Below are positions 1-12,197 of a DNA stretch of 64,000 bases, piece by piece (positions within the stretch are counted from its first letter, which is position 1; each line of letters starts with the position of its first letter). The stretch lies in assembly GCA_932294295.1 (NCBI GenBank), contig OW028574.1, forward strand, positions 51,582,797 through 51,646,796, in the 5' to 3' direction. The position numbers and the translations under genes were made by a program. The notes under the pieces were generated by a model, which saw nothing but the letters and a program-made list of their open reading frames with translations, did not search any database and was not told where the DNA came from. The stretch comes from Alitta virens. Taxonomy: Eukaryota > Annelida > Polychaeta > Phyllodocida > Nereididae.

Positions 1-2140
1 GCACAATCTTCATGCAGTCCCCTCCCCACCCAAGTTTTACCCACCACAGACTCATACACTCAATCGGACCCAGGAAACACAATGCAGATTTTCTCATAGG
101 TTAGAGCTGGTTTGTTTACTCACATGATTTGAATCCTGGGGGCTTTTTTCAAGCATGTTTTCTTAGTTCTACCTCCACCATGTGCATGATGTGTATTCCT
201 CTGGTAATCCCAGCATGGGGGCAATTACCAGGTAAATGTGAAAGCCCATTTCTTGGTGTCATGTTCCACCCATCTCATTCCACAAGATTGTCTCCTCTTT
301 CTCTTATATTTCACACACGTGCTAAGGTTAGTTATACATCAGTTTGGTAACATTCAATTGTGTTTACATAGCTTTAGATTTTTTTAGGCAGTTTTTTTTT
401 AAAATTGACTCAAGTGACATTTTCCAGTTAGTGGACAGAAAGTATAGTGCACACATGAACATCTTGGCAGTAAGTCAATACAATTCTCACTTATTTTCGC
501 AAATTTCTCGAGTTTACAAGATAATATGAATATGCCAAAAGCATGCAACGTTGCAGGCGACCCAGCGTAATAGGTAGGCCTAATTATAATTACCTAGATG
601 GTATCCATAATGAATGTCCAATTATTTTTTGGTATTTCATCACTAAAAGCTTGGAGTAGCAACCTGGAGCAGCACGAAATAAACAGAATTAAGTGTCACT
701 AATACCAAAGTCAAATCCCAATTTACTAACACATTCATTTTAATTTCTTATTTTTCCAATGATATTATTTTTTTTTGCGATCTTGCCATCATTTAGTTCG
801 AAGTGAACCCATCATTGTGACCAGTTATTGATCATGGCCACATTTACCTAAGCAACAGAAATTACAACAAAACACTGTAAGTGTTTCATGAATATTTAAA
901 AGTTTTTATCTGCTAGAAAGTTGGGGGTTTGACTTGCTATAGATTAATTAACATTCATGTACATTTTGTGCATGTATTTTATGAAAAACTACGACTGAAA
1001 CAGGTGGACATTTGTTATGTGTCCTGACGTAGACAATGTACTGACCACACTAGCAATTGTGGTGATTGTGACCAGTATTGAATTCAGGTGGGGGGGAGGG
1101 TTTGAGCTTAGTACATTAAAAAAATAATAATTAGTGATCCCTGCCATATATATTAAATTAAAAATTCATAACGATGTATTACCGCATCTTCGCCACGTTT
1201 ACATCAGCATAAGTTTTGAGATTGGTAATTTATGCCTGTGATCTGACAATCCTAATGTGTTTAACACATCATTTATCACACCAACACATATCTACATACC
1301 TGAAAATGCAATATATATCATTTTTAAGTTGTGAATTAGTAGCATTGCATTTTGTTTACTTGCTCATGACGTAGCATCGTGGTTGCACGTGCGTGATCGT
1401 CAGAGATTATTTGAGTTTGAAACAACAAATAAGTAATTTAATGTATTAAAATTCGCAAGAGATCAACATCTAAAACTTTCTTAAGCTGTTATAAAATCGA
1501 ATTTGATGCATTACACATACAGTAAAGCTTTTGTAAAAAAGCAATAGAGATTATCTATTCCCAGAGGGCAGAGCCGTGAAGTGACAGCTGTGCCACCACG
1601 CAAGCATTTAATAGCCCTAAACATACTTTTTTTAAGCTGTTAAATATATTAATCAACACTAATATAGCATCTTTATCTAATATACACAGGTAAGTATCGA
1701 ACTTGAAAACAAATCCCAATTCTTCCTAAAAAGCATAGTTCAAGTTTGTTCTTGTTGCCCTTTCGACGCCTAAAACTGTATCAAAGCGCAAGTTAAAGCA
1801 TTTTTGGCAGGATTTTCCTATTACGTGAAACCACGCTAGGTAAAATGTACATGTAGGGCCTAATAGTCCAAACCATGCCTTCAGATTTAAGCCTAATAAC
1901 TGACTAACACCTTTTTTAAAAATATAATCTCTGGGCCTAGTATTATATTGAATACCATTTGTATTGCTTTTTGTCTTCAAAAATTAGCTGTGACATTCCT
2001 CCAGGGGCAGCACAGGTAAGTTGTGAGACATCTGGTGTTCTTTACTGATAGACACCATTGTGGACTCTCTCTCTGGTTCCCTGAGTGAAGAAGCACTAAA
2101 AGATGATCTACTGCAAAAAATATGGAAACTAATCTAATGG
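1..2140. other. AT-rich intergenic sequence without a recognisable gene
   Basis: No open frame here has the composition, splice context or protein similarity expected of a real exon. The few frames of 60-90 codons look like chance. The only structure I recognise is a dispersed repeat at about 1777-1822, listed separately. Confidence 0.6.
1777..1822 (-). repeat. Dispersed repeat fragment shared with 9833-9875
   Basis: On the minus strand this stretch reads GGAAAATCCTGCC followed by a TTTAACTTGCG core and a GTATCAAAG-like or GATACAG-like edge. It matches the plus strand at about 9833-9875. Two diverged copies in opposite orientation indicate an old interspersed repeat. The family is unknown and the boundaries are approximate. 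Confidence 0.5.
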
Positions 2141-2141
2141 T

Positions 2142-2215
2142 CTTGGAAGCTAAACTCCAGAGGACGTCATCTGAACCCAGGACTCCCATTGGTTAAGGCA
2201 ATCCCTCAACCAATA
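2142..2215. repeat. Fragment of a foldback MITE family (second copy at 19841-19960)
   Basis: The sequence CTTGGAAGCTAAACTCCAG, followed by AGGACGTCATCTGAA and a CCATTGGTTAAGG core, is clearly homologous to the left half of the palindromic element at 19841-19960 in the CLHC1 intron. Only one arm and the centre are obvious here, so this copy looks truncated or diverged. Confidence 0.55.
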
Positions 2216-2829
2216 TAAGAGCCTCATTCTCAACAAATGAACCATTTCCTGCCCAAATGTCTCAAGTGATAAACTTGTCAATTGTATCCCAGACACTCAA
2301 TACTAAAAATTATTTGCAAAGATTGGGTAGTATTATCCCAAATAGCTCATGCAATCTGCTAAATTGTTGTTTGATATGGAATAAATGTAAAAAAAAAAAA
2401 AGACTACCAGTTTCATTTATTAATATGGCAAGATTTGCTGAAGATTGGGTTCATTGTGGAACAGGATCCCGAGACTTCATAGTAGTAAGATCAAAACGAC
2501 TCGCTAGCACTCCAAGAAAAAATCAGTGTGTTACGAAATAAGCAGAAGCTGAAGAACCACGATTACAACAGAGTCTTCGTCCGTAGTTCCAAGTTGCATG
2601 CTGAGAGATTGGAATCCAACTTGACACTACTGCAAGAATTTCCAATTGGTAGTCAGTTTCGTTTGGCTGTGGGGGAGGTCCTCTTAGGTTTTGCCATGGG
2701 CGAGTCTGTGAGGTATATGGAACATAGTTAGATGGGCCAGAAAGATGGGGGACCGCTTGCTCCAGTGGATGGGAAACTTTGACCTGGATTCGAAAAGTGT
2801 TGCTGGGTAGGACCACCATGGATAGGTCC

Positions 2830-3259
2830 ATTACGAGGAGATTCCGAGCCCTTCACGCTCAACCTTCTCACATGGAACGTCAGGACACTCCTCGTGACCC
2901 GTTTGGGTCAAGGACAATCGGCAAACATTGACGACTATATTTGCTATGCTCATAATAGAAAATTAGCTCATAGAAGAGCTCCTTAGACTTTCGGTGGTGT
3001 TGGAACTTTCGTTAAGCAGAATGTATTGAATTGGTATGATGTATCTGATAGATGAATGTATTGAACATTTAGTGTGTATAATTTTTATCTTCATTCAGTC
3101 AATTGTTTATGCTCATGCGAGCGTCGACTTTTTTGGTACCCTTAGTGATGTCATCATTGATTTGGAGAATTTCTCCCAGAGAAACCATGTTGATATTTGT
3201 GTACAAGGTCATGAGTAAGAATTTCTGAATTTTGTAAGAGACTCAAAACTTTGTACTTT
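2830..3259 (+). mobile_element. LINE endonuclease-domain fragment, left of the nested insertion
   Basis: Conceptual translation gives a decayed apurinic-endonuclease-like region of a non-LTR retrotransposon. A WNVRTLL-like motif lies near 2875, although it could belong to a separate LINE. An endonuclease-type stretch ends in VCVQGHE-like residues near 3205, followed by FLNFVRDSKLCTF at 3220-3259. The frame is shifted and interrupted, so no functional protein remains. The sequence stops exactly at 3259, where the CCCAGCTAACAC terminus of the TIR element begins. The expected continuation resumes at 7110. Confidence 0.5.
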
Positions 3260-3944
3260 CCCAGCTAACACGAAAACGTTATAATTACGTTAAAATAACA
3301 TCATGAAAAAGGTCAGAATAACGTTATTTCATAACGTCAAAATTACGCAAAATTGGACGGTTGCGGAAATGTTATTTTAACGTTCTATGTATCATGTTAG
3401 AAGTATGTTAAAATAAAGTTAAAATAATGTTATTTCAAAACATTTTTTCAAACTGTGGCTTTTACATCAGAAATACATTGTTTAATAATGTTTTGCATTA
3501 ATATCAATTTAACATTATATGGCAACATGAATAAGATGACCCCTTTATAACGTTATCATAACGTTATGTGATAACATAAATTTTACATTATCTGCCACAT
3601 TTAAAAAAACGACTCTTTTATAACATTTTTATAACGTTATGGGATATCATAATTTTAACATTATCTGGCAACTTGAAGTTATAACCTTTTCTCAACGTTT
3701 TTACAATGTTTTAGGGTGACATCAATTTGATGTTATCTGACAACGTTTTCATAACGTTTTTGCTTTGACATTACCTGGGATGAATAAGAGAAAACTTGTT
3801 TTGCATTCAAAAAGCAACAGTTTATTTTGGAAATCACTGAAGAATAATACTGTATTCAGTACAAGAATAGTAACAGTTATAATGAAACAAATGTAATTTA
3901 CATTGATAAATTTCACACCAAATAAACTTGCACACAAAAACCTT

Positions 3945-4446
3945 TCAATCTGAAAATAGTCCTTGATTTGTATTATGAAAGGCATAGCAGCCTAGTATTT
4001 TGGCGACAATACCAGTTCGACATACAGTGCATGAGTTAATTGTTTCATCATAACAGTTTGTGTGTGCTTTCACATAACCCATGGCCAGGCAATCATTCCA
4101 GTCTATTTGATATTCTACAAATGTTAATAACATTGCAGCTCTCATTTGCCTCTTCAGTAAGTTAGTCCAATGATCAAGCAGTAGGTCTTCTCTTTCACAT
4201 TCCTGGAATAACAAAATACATGAACTTAATCTATCTTGCAAAGCTTTTGAATGAACATTATAATGTTTTTTGTATGAAACAAGGCACTGTAATGTGTGCA
4301 TTGCTGATCTTCAGTTTGTATGATAATAACTGACAAATCGTGAATATCTACCTTGCCAGAGAAAAGCCTTCAAGGTGGGTAGTGTTCATACCAGGAGTAA
4401 GATGTGGTCATCTTGATAGTATGGCAATTGGTCTTGAAGAGCAACC
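3945..4446 (-). CDS. Unknown two-exon ORF fragment inside the TIR element
   Basis: Two minus-strand open stretches are joined by good splice signals. Exon 4446-4392 encodes a VALQDQLPYYQDDH-type peptide and ends CTCCTG before gtatga. Exon 4202-3945 follows a ttattccag acceptor and runs to a stop. The phases agree (codon boundary on both sides), giving a peptide of about 103 residues. It contains a hydrophilic helix (CEREDLLLDHW, LLKRQMRAAM) and later cysteines in an NSCTVC context. An isolated strong donor (GTAG before gtaagtt) at 5665 suggests one more upstream exon. I recognise no family. It could be a captured host-gene 3' end, a relic transposon gene, or chance. Confidence 0.35.
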
Positions 4447-5461
4447 CTGTAAAAATGCAAAAATTTACATTTAATTGACCTTAATTTACATATATATGCA
4501 GTTTTCCAAACTGAATGCTAACAATTACAATATTTCAATAAGAATAACATTTAATCACCAAGTGAAATACTATTTGAATTATATCGTTTAAGGAATGTAA
4601 AACAAATGAAACAAATTCCATCATCATGATCATTGGACATAATCATAAATGCCAACAAACATTATCACAAGGTAATTGCATGACATTGGATCTAAACTTT
4701 GATTAAATCAGTAAAGATATGTTTGGCTATGATCAATCTCATAACAATGATACTGAATTTTCTCCATGTATAGTGTATTTCAGAGTTAGCTGAGATATGG
4801 CATTTCTACACTTATATCAAATTTTAGATATTAATAAAACTTCAAGCTTGATAACAAAATAACTTTCAAATATATAAAACTTTATAAGCAAGAGTGATAA
4901 GAAAACAACTTGCAATATTATGTTATTTTTGTGCTACACAATTTCACTAAAACTACTTATATGATTTAAAACTTATCATGGTCATTTAAGTTTTTGTAGC
5001 TCACCTGTAGATAGTAATTATGCATGCATGCTATAATGTATGCAAATGGTTCTGCTTCAGTGATTTGGGCCTAATTAGGGAAGGGGTACTGCAAGTTCAC
5101 TCACTAGATGCTGTAATATGATGCCTCCTCAGTCTATAATGTCTTGAATCTGAGCTCTATAGAGTCTAGAAATCACCCATAGCTATCTATATTTTACAAT
5201 GTATATTTGCACAGTTTTCAGGAGGACTAACTAATATCATATAGTGGACAATATATAGTCTGTGTAATTTGTACCAGCAAAATAAATCATATATTATTAA
5301 TTAATACTTGCTCATATCATTGTAGTTACAAAATTTGTCTTAATATCTGGACCTATACAAATTAAAGCCAAACTAATTTAAAAATAAAAACACAAGATCA
5401 GTTAAGGATAATTGTCTGTATATCATTGTATATTGAGTTAGCATATTTAAACATGGCCAAT

Positions 5462-5611
5462 ATATAGATGGATAGACAAATATACAGAGAGGTAGATAGA
5501 TAGATAGGTAGCTAGATAGCTAGATAGATAGATAGATAGATAGCTAGATAGCTAGATAGATAGATAGATAGATAGATAGATTGATTGATTGATTGATTTA
5601 TAGATAGATAA
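5462..5611. repeat. GATA/CTAG microsatellite
   Basis: Runs of GATA interspersed with GCTA units grade into GATT and back into GATA. It lies inside the TIR element. A separate 16-base G run occurs nearby at 5738-5753. Confidence 0.9.
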
Positions 5612-5980
5612 TTGTAAAGTCACAAAGATAAGTTTTATAAGATTGTGCAAAACTTGTAACTTACCTACTGTCTGTGACATGCTGGCCTGCCATCCCAAGT
5701 CAAAGTGCACCTGTCAATGATGGCTGAAGTTAATTGAGGGGGGGGGGGGGGGGTTGCAGAAATGGCAGAATTTACAACTTTCCCTCATTGTTGCAAACTG
5801 TGTGCCAAGTCCTGACTCTGGTCAGTGTTTAATATGTGGGTTATTTTACCTAGGAATATTTAGAGATATTCCTAGATTTTACTATTGCATCAATCTTTAA
5901 CATAATTACAGCAGATTTTGAAAATGCCATTTGATGCCTTATTTAAATGATTATGATGTTTATTATTAAAATTTTATAAA

Positions 5981-6835
5981 AACGTTATAATTACATCATC
6001 CCATAACATTATTAAAACATTTGTGTCTGACATTACAGATTTACATTGAAATTATGTTATTTATAAACATCATGAAAACGTCATAACTTTACGTATAACC
6101 TTGATACTGAGAAAACATTTTAGGGTTATGTTACAATTGCATCAACCCTTAACATTATAATAACCTATTTTTAAAATGCCTATATTTGATGGCTTTGTAA
6201 CAGCATAATCATGTTTTTCTTTAATATGTTCTAAAAAACGTTATAAAAACATCATCATATAACATTAGTAAAACATTTGTGTCTGACATTACAGATTTAC
6301 ATTGAAATTATGTTATTTATAAACATCATGAATACGTCACAACTTTACGTATAACCTTGATGTTTAGAAAACATGTTAGAGTTATGTTACAATTGCATCA
6401 ACCCTTAACATTATAATAACCTATTTTTAAAATGCCTATATTTGATGTTTATTTTACAGCATTATCATGTTTTTCTTTAACATATTCTTAAAACGTTATA
6501 AAAACATCATCCCATAACATTGGCAAAACATTTGTGTCTGACATTACAGATTTACATTGAAATTATGTTATTTATAAACATCATGAATACGTCACAACTT
6601 TACGTATAACCTTGATGTTTAGAAAACATGTTATAGTTATGTTACAATTGCATCAACCCTTAACATTATAATAACTGATTTTAAAAATGTTTATATTTGA
6701 TGTTTATTTTACAGCATTATCATGTTTTTCTTTAACATATTTTAAAAACGTTATAAAAACATCATCCCATTACATTGGGAATACGTTTTTGACTGACATT
6801 ACAGATTTATGTTATAAGAATGTTATCAAAAAATG
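5981..6835. repeat. 255-bp tandem repeat, about 3.3 units
   Basis: Each unit begins AACGTTATAAAAACATCATC and continues with TGACATTACAGATTTACATTG. Unit starts are visible at 5981, 6237, 6492 and 6747, so the period is 255-256 bp. Units 2 and 3 are almost identical and the last is partial and diverged. The array forms the right part of the TIR element and probably expanded after or during its assembly. Confidence 0.85.
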
Positions 6836-7109
6836 TTGCCATAATGTTAACAAATAGCATCATTAAAACATAACACCTGTGACTGCTGTATAATACATTG
6901 AAATAACATCATTGTGAAAGCTTCTTAAAACATCAATATTGTAATGTTTGCAAAATGTTTTCAGAAAATGTTATAACACTGTTATTAATTAATGTTATGA
7001 ATAAACATGAACATACAACATCAAAGTAATGTTAAAAAAACGTTATTTGAAAAACGTTATGCCATAACCTTTTCCTAACATGTTATAAAAACGTTATGTG
7101 TTAGCTGGG

Positions 7110-8491
7110 TTAGATGGAAGATACGTGACCAAAAAGTAACTTTACCTGGATATCAGAAAAAGGTGATCTGTTGTGGACTATGTACTAATCCATCAGGATT
7201 GTTTTCAAAATTGTCTGAATTTGAAGTTTTAACAATGAATGACCTGATTGAAATGTTCAATCTGGTTAACTTGATTTCATCAAATTATAGCTAAGTTAAA
7301 TGCCTATGGTGTATCAATCAAATCATGTAAACATATAATTAATTACTTAAGGAATAGAAAGCAAGCTGTAAAATTAGGTAACATTAAAAGTGAAGCCTCA
7401 ACCCTAAAACAGGTGTGCACCAGTGATCTCTCATGGGTCCTATTCTGTTTAATATTTTTATAAATAACTTCTTGTATGATCTGCAAAGCACATGCCATGT
7501 ATATAATTATGCTGATGACAACATACTGACTTTCTCACACAGTAACCCATCTATAACTACAAGCAATGAGATGGTTTAATGTAAACTTCATGAAAGCCAA
7601 CCCATCTAAATTTCTAGCCATCTGCCTTAGCTAAGAGAATGTATCTATTGACTTTGAAATTGGTAGTCATGTAATCAAGTCAGACACCACTGTTAAACTA
7701 CTAGGGGTAAACTTTGATAACAAGTTAAACTTTCATAACCATGTATCACGTATCTGTAAAAAAGCAGCTCAGCAGATAAATGCCCTACAGAGATTAAACT
7801 CAGGATCTATGAGTATTTTTTAGCTTCAAACTTTGTTTATTGCTCAACTGTCTATAATTCTTTTACAATAGGGCAGGATAAAAACTTGAAAAACTAAACG
7901 AAAGGGCAATAAGACTCATCTGCAATGACTACGATAACCCCTATGATAACTTACTGTTAAAGACAGGTGAACGAATGTTATATGTTACACGTAAAATTAA
8001 TCTAGCTGAATTTGTTTACAAAGTGCTTTAAGATATGGCACCTCCAGTGTAAAATTCCTCCTTTACTAGACAAGTCACTCCATATTATATGAGGGATAAC
8101 TTCAAATTAATGAAACCAGTATACAATACAGTCCAGTTTGGCATGTGGTCAATTGCTTATCAGGGTTTTCTGGTATGGAATGTGTTACCTATCAATGCAA
8201 AGAACACAACTGACTCCATGTAATTCAAAAATTTGTTAAGAAGTAGCAATGTTCTTAGTACATGTCAATGTGGCAACTGCATTTTATGTAAAAAAAAGAA
8301 ACAGCCTGTAAATATTAATTTACACAATGTTACCAACTCATCTATTTATTTATCATCTATTTGTAAATATTTCACCTTGTTTTTTGTCACAATTTTCTGT
8401 CGGTGAAAAGCTTTTATAACTTATGTTTTATTGTTATTTGTATCACCACCGACTTTAAATAAAATGTTATCTTATCTTATCTTATCTTATA
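7110..8491 (+). mobile_element. Decayed LINE reverse transcriptase with TTATC tail, right of the nested insertion
   Basis: Broken frames give, in order: an endonuclease-to-RT linker (KLSEFEVLTMNDLIEMFNL-like, about 7205-7270), INYLRNRKQAVKLG (about 7340), a SLMGPILFNIFINNFL block and the catalytic YADDN variant of YADD (about 7510), LLGVNFDNKLNFHNHVS (about 7700), and the C-terminal domain. The 3' end is a (TTATC)n tail at 8467-8490, typical of CR1/L2-like LINEs. Several stops and frameshifts show that it is dead. It continues the fragment ending at 3259. Confidence 0.75.
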
Positions 8492-8741
8492 AACCCTCAT
8501 ACCACCCTGTTTTATCATGGAGTCATGACTCCATGGTTTTATGTACAGAACTGGATATGTGTAGTAGCTTACATATTCAGACAATGTTACAAATCAAATC
8601 ATTGAATATAAAAAGAGGAAATACTATTTTGACGAAATTCATCAATGTTTCATGTCGAGTCACGTGTTATGATTAATCTGAACGAGGTTACAATTAATTA
8701 GACGTTTATCCGAATGTGTTAACCAACTAGATCTTGATCAG

Positions 8742-11540
8742 GTGTATGCTCATTTTTGTAAATTGATTACTAATGAAATGGATGTGCATTTAAAAGTTGT
8801 AGAGTTTCCTAAGAAATACAAAAAGTCTTCAAAAAGACCTTATTGGTATGGTGATCTGTTCAAGTTATGGAAAGATATAAGTCTTGCAGAAAAATATTTC
8901 TTGAAGTTAAAGGAACTCAGCTTATTTAAGGAAACTTTGCGAAATAATTACATTTTGAAAAGGAAATTTTTTGACGAAGCCTTAAGGAAAGCCAAAAGAT
9001 AACACAATCAAACAATTGTAAACAGTATTGAGGAGTTAACTAATGAACCCAGAGTTTTGGAATCAGGTTAAAAACTTAGGACCTAGATGCAGAAACGAAA
9101 TTCCTTTGTTAGATGATTTGGGCCTAGTACTTGGTAAATGGCGAAATGATTTCGCAAAATTGCTTAATAGACCTGATAATAGTTCATTTGAAAATTATTT
9201 TTATCAAGTTTGCATGCAACAAAAACTCTTGTTAGAAGAAGCTTGGGTTGACGATATCGATCTGAACTTAGAGGTTAGCATTTCAGAATTTTAAAATGTC
9301 TTGAAATATAATAAACCAAGTGGTGTTGATGTCATTCCGAATGAGGTCCTGAAAATGAATAATTTATTGATCCATCTACATATCTTTATCAATAAATTAT
9401 TTGTAATGGGAATGACTCCTGAGTGGTGGAAAGCAAAAATTTCACCTATTCCTAATAAGTGTCAAACAAAAGACTTGAGAGTTCCTCTGAATTAAAGAGG
9501 CATATGTATTTTTCTCCAGTTTTGGCAAATTATTTTCCAGTTTTGTTAATACTCGTATTAGTAAATTTTGTGAAGAAACAAAAATATTTTGTGATGAACA
9601 GAATGGCTTCAGAGTCAAAAAGGTCATGCGAGGATCATATATTTGTATTGTCCCTCAATAATTCGTAACAGGTTAATGGATAACCAAAGTACTCTTTGTG
9701 CTTTTGTTGATATGCAGAAAGCATTTGTCAATAATTGGGTAGACCGATTTCTGAACAAGAATATTCTTTTTCAAAAAAATAAAATAAAAAATAGATACCT
9801 GGTGTTGTGTGTAGCAACACTTTGATACATAGGGAAATCCTGCCAAAACTGTTTTAACTTGCGATTTCGTACAGCTCTAAATGGCACACCATTAGAACCG
9901 CGATACAAAAGCGCAACTTACAAACCAACTTTGGTGAAGATCTGACTAGTAGTAGCCGAGAAACGTTTGATTATAGTACAAATTCAGGCCTCGCAAAATC
10001 CCCCTCCCTGCCTACGCTGCTGCTGCATTGACCCATATATTCTCAAACCTCAGAGCGTTCGTTCGCTGCTGCTGCTTTGACTCAGAACATAGTCTAGGCC
10101 CAAAAGTATAAAAAAAAATGGTATCAGAGGTAAAATATAATGTGTAACATCGCTCTATCAATAATTAATTTTGTCATTGATTGGTTTGAAATTAAGAGTG
10201 GCGTAAGGCAGGGTGACCCCTTATCACCGACGCTGTTTGGTATATTTACAATTGCACTCAGGAATTTACATTGATGATATATGTGCATAAATCTTAACTT
10301 TTGCAGATGATATTGTATTGATCGCTGGAGAAGAAAATGAACTAGAAATTGTACTGAAATGTATAGAAACTTGGTGTATAAGTAAAGACTTGGTAAACAT
10401 AGAGAAAACCAAAATTTTTCATTTTAGACAAAATAAGAAAGTAAGAACAAGTCACAACTTCGCATTTAATAATGCTAGACTAGGCATAGTAGCAACTTAT
10501 CTTGGCGTAATTTTCCAAGAAAAATGGATTTTAATGTTACTGCTGAGACACTAGCTGGTGGTGCTGGAAGGGCGTTCGGTGGTGTATTCAATAATTTAGG
10601 AATTTGAACAATTTTGAATTAAAAATTTTTTTTGAGAAAATGTATTTTTCAAGTGTTGTCCCCGTGATGGATTATGCATCCAGAGTTTGGGGATATGCTT
10701 GTTATGTAGAATCAGAGAAAATCCATATAGAGCAATAAGATACTATCTTGGGAGTCCTTGAAGGCGATATTGGTTGGAAAGCATGTAAAATTAGGCAAAA
10801 TGTTAACATGATAAGGATGTGGAACAGGTTAATTTTAATGGAGGGAGATCGATCGACAAAAAAAAATGTTTGAATGGGATTATGTAAAATCTAAAGAATG
10901 TAAACAAGTAAAAGAATTATTCTTGTCTATTAACTCCATTGATGCATTTATGGAGAAGATTACCTGTGACTTAATGATAATAGCAAAACTTTTCTATAAT
11001 AGAAACACTCAATGGAAACAACTGTTAATGAAAAAACCCAATTTACGAAAATATTTATTATTCAAAGAAGATATATATTCTGAAAGTTATAAATATTTGA
11101 AAAATAGGAAAAAACAATGACTGTTAGCACAGTTACGGCTCGGTATTTTGCCGCTAAATATTGAAATAGGCGAATTAAGAAATATTGCTGCAGAAGAAAG
11201 GCTGTGTGAGCACCGTAATTGTAACATGGTTGAACATGAGATGCATTTTATTTGTGAATAAATGAAGAATAGAATAGAGTATGGAAAATTTCAATATTAA
11301 GTCAATAGAAGATCAATTTAATTACTTAATTAAACACGAGTGCTACAAAATTAGTGACCTCATTGTTAAAGCATGGAATAAGCGAACTTTTTTTTTTTAT
11401 TGTATCTATAGTATTTTATTAAAAATATTTCATAATAAATATAAAATTGTATCCTGGAATTTTAAATGTATCCAGTTTGAAAGTGGTAGATAAGCACCCA
11501 GGTGCCCTGCAGCTGGCGTTGTCAGGATAATAATAATAAA
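8742..11540 (+). mobile_element. Second decayed LINE (endonuclease/RT class)
   Basis: Separate open pieces read in order as parts of one non-LTR polyprotein. They include KYNKPSGVDVIPNEVLK (9301, RT block 1), EWWKAKISPIPN, CAFVDMQKAF (9700, RT), a GVRQGDPLSPTLFGIF-type block near 10200, and FADDIVLI near 10305 (the catalytic FADD). A C-terminal domain follows, with a CEHRNCNMVEHEMHF zinc-like motif near 11205. Frameshifts, stops and an insertion near 9833-10130 disrupt it. The 3' end is probably the AATAATAATAAAA run near 11530. No intact gene remains. Confidence 0.78.
9833..10130. mobile_element. Unknown repeat inserted in the second LINE
   Basis: RT homology breaks off near 9830 and returns near 10140. 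The intervening 0.3 kb contains the repeat core shared with 1777-1822. It also contains a local duplication with GCTGCTGC(A/T)TTGAC occurring twice (about 10018 and 10065). No ends or target duplication are clear. Confidence 0.45.
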
Positions 11541-12197
11541 ATTATTTCTATGTCTTGACATGCCAGCCTCTACTGGAGGGCGCCTGTGATAAGCCCAAGG
11601 GCTGGGTGACACCAATTATGTTGCGATCTTGGAGTTTAGCTTTGTGTTGATCTGAATTTATATATTTCGTATAATATAAACACAAATCCAAAGAACCATT
11701 TTACATATACCTACCACTATATTGATAATAAAATACTCAATAATATGACATGGATTAAAGATATTGGAAAACTGTTTGCTTCAGCATTTTAAGGACATTT
11801 CCCTGATGCCATCATTGTTATATGATCATTGAAATTACTGCAAATTACTAAGTGCGTGAGCAAATAGACATTTACGAAAACGCGGGTTGTAAAGGAAAAT
11901 GCAAAAGTAAGCAAATAATGGGCAGTAATGTACACATAGTAAGTGCACACGATGAATAATTAGTCAAACAGCTTTTTGCAAATTTAGTTTTACGCTTTTG
12001 GACAATAGAATTTGTGTTTACTCAAACCCATTTGAAATATCTGTTAATTGCAATATATTGACACACACTTTGTATTTCAGTCAATAACATAAAATGCAGG
12101 TTGCGGGTATATGCCATTTGAGATTCATTAGTGACAAAGTATTTTGAAGGATACTACACAACACTATAAGTTTCTAAACCTATTGCTTGCTTAAAAA
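11541..12197. other. Intergenic, probable promoter region of the downstream secreted-protein gene
   Basis: No ORF or recognised repeat is visible. The stretch precedes the ATG at 12198 and probably holds its promoter and 5'UTR. I see no reliable TATA box or initiator that would fix the start site. Confidence 0.4.

Larger units (their letters stand above)
3260..7109. mobile_element. 3.85-kb TIR DNA transposon (CCCAGCTAACAC termini) rich in AACGTT repeats
   Basis: The left end reads CCCAGCTAACAC and the right end GTGTTAGCTGGG, a perfect 12-bp terminal inverted repeat. Both ends lead into subterminal arrays of AACGTTATAA/ATAACGTTAT motifs. The interior holds a unique section (about 3790-5880), a GATA-type microsatellite and about 3.3 copies of a 255-bp tandem repeat. 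No transposase is recognisable, so I read it as non-autonomous. A short minus-strand ORF with splice signals lies inside at 3945-4446. The flanks are single-copy LINE sequence that becomes contiguous when the element is removed. The target-site duplication is not obvious (at most a few T residues), so I do not assign a superfamily. Confidence 0.72.

Noticed and set aside
5462..5611. CRISPR-like array
   Set aside because: The sequence is a simple GATA microsatellite in animal DNA, with no spacers.
3260..7109. Assignment of the TIR element to Kolobok, hAT or mariner
   Set aside because: Neither a TTAA, an 8-bp nor a TA duplication is clear at the ends, and no transposase is present.
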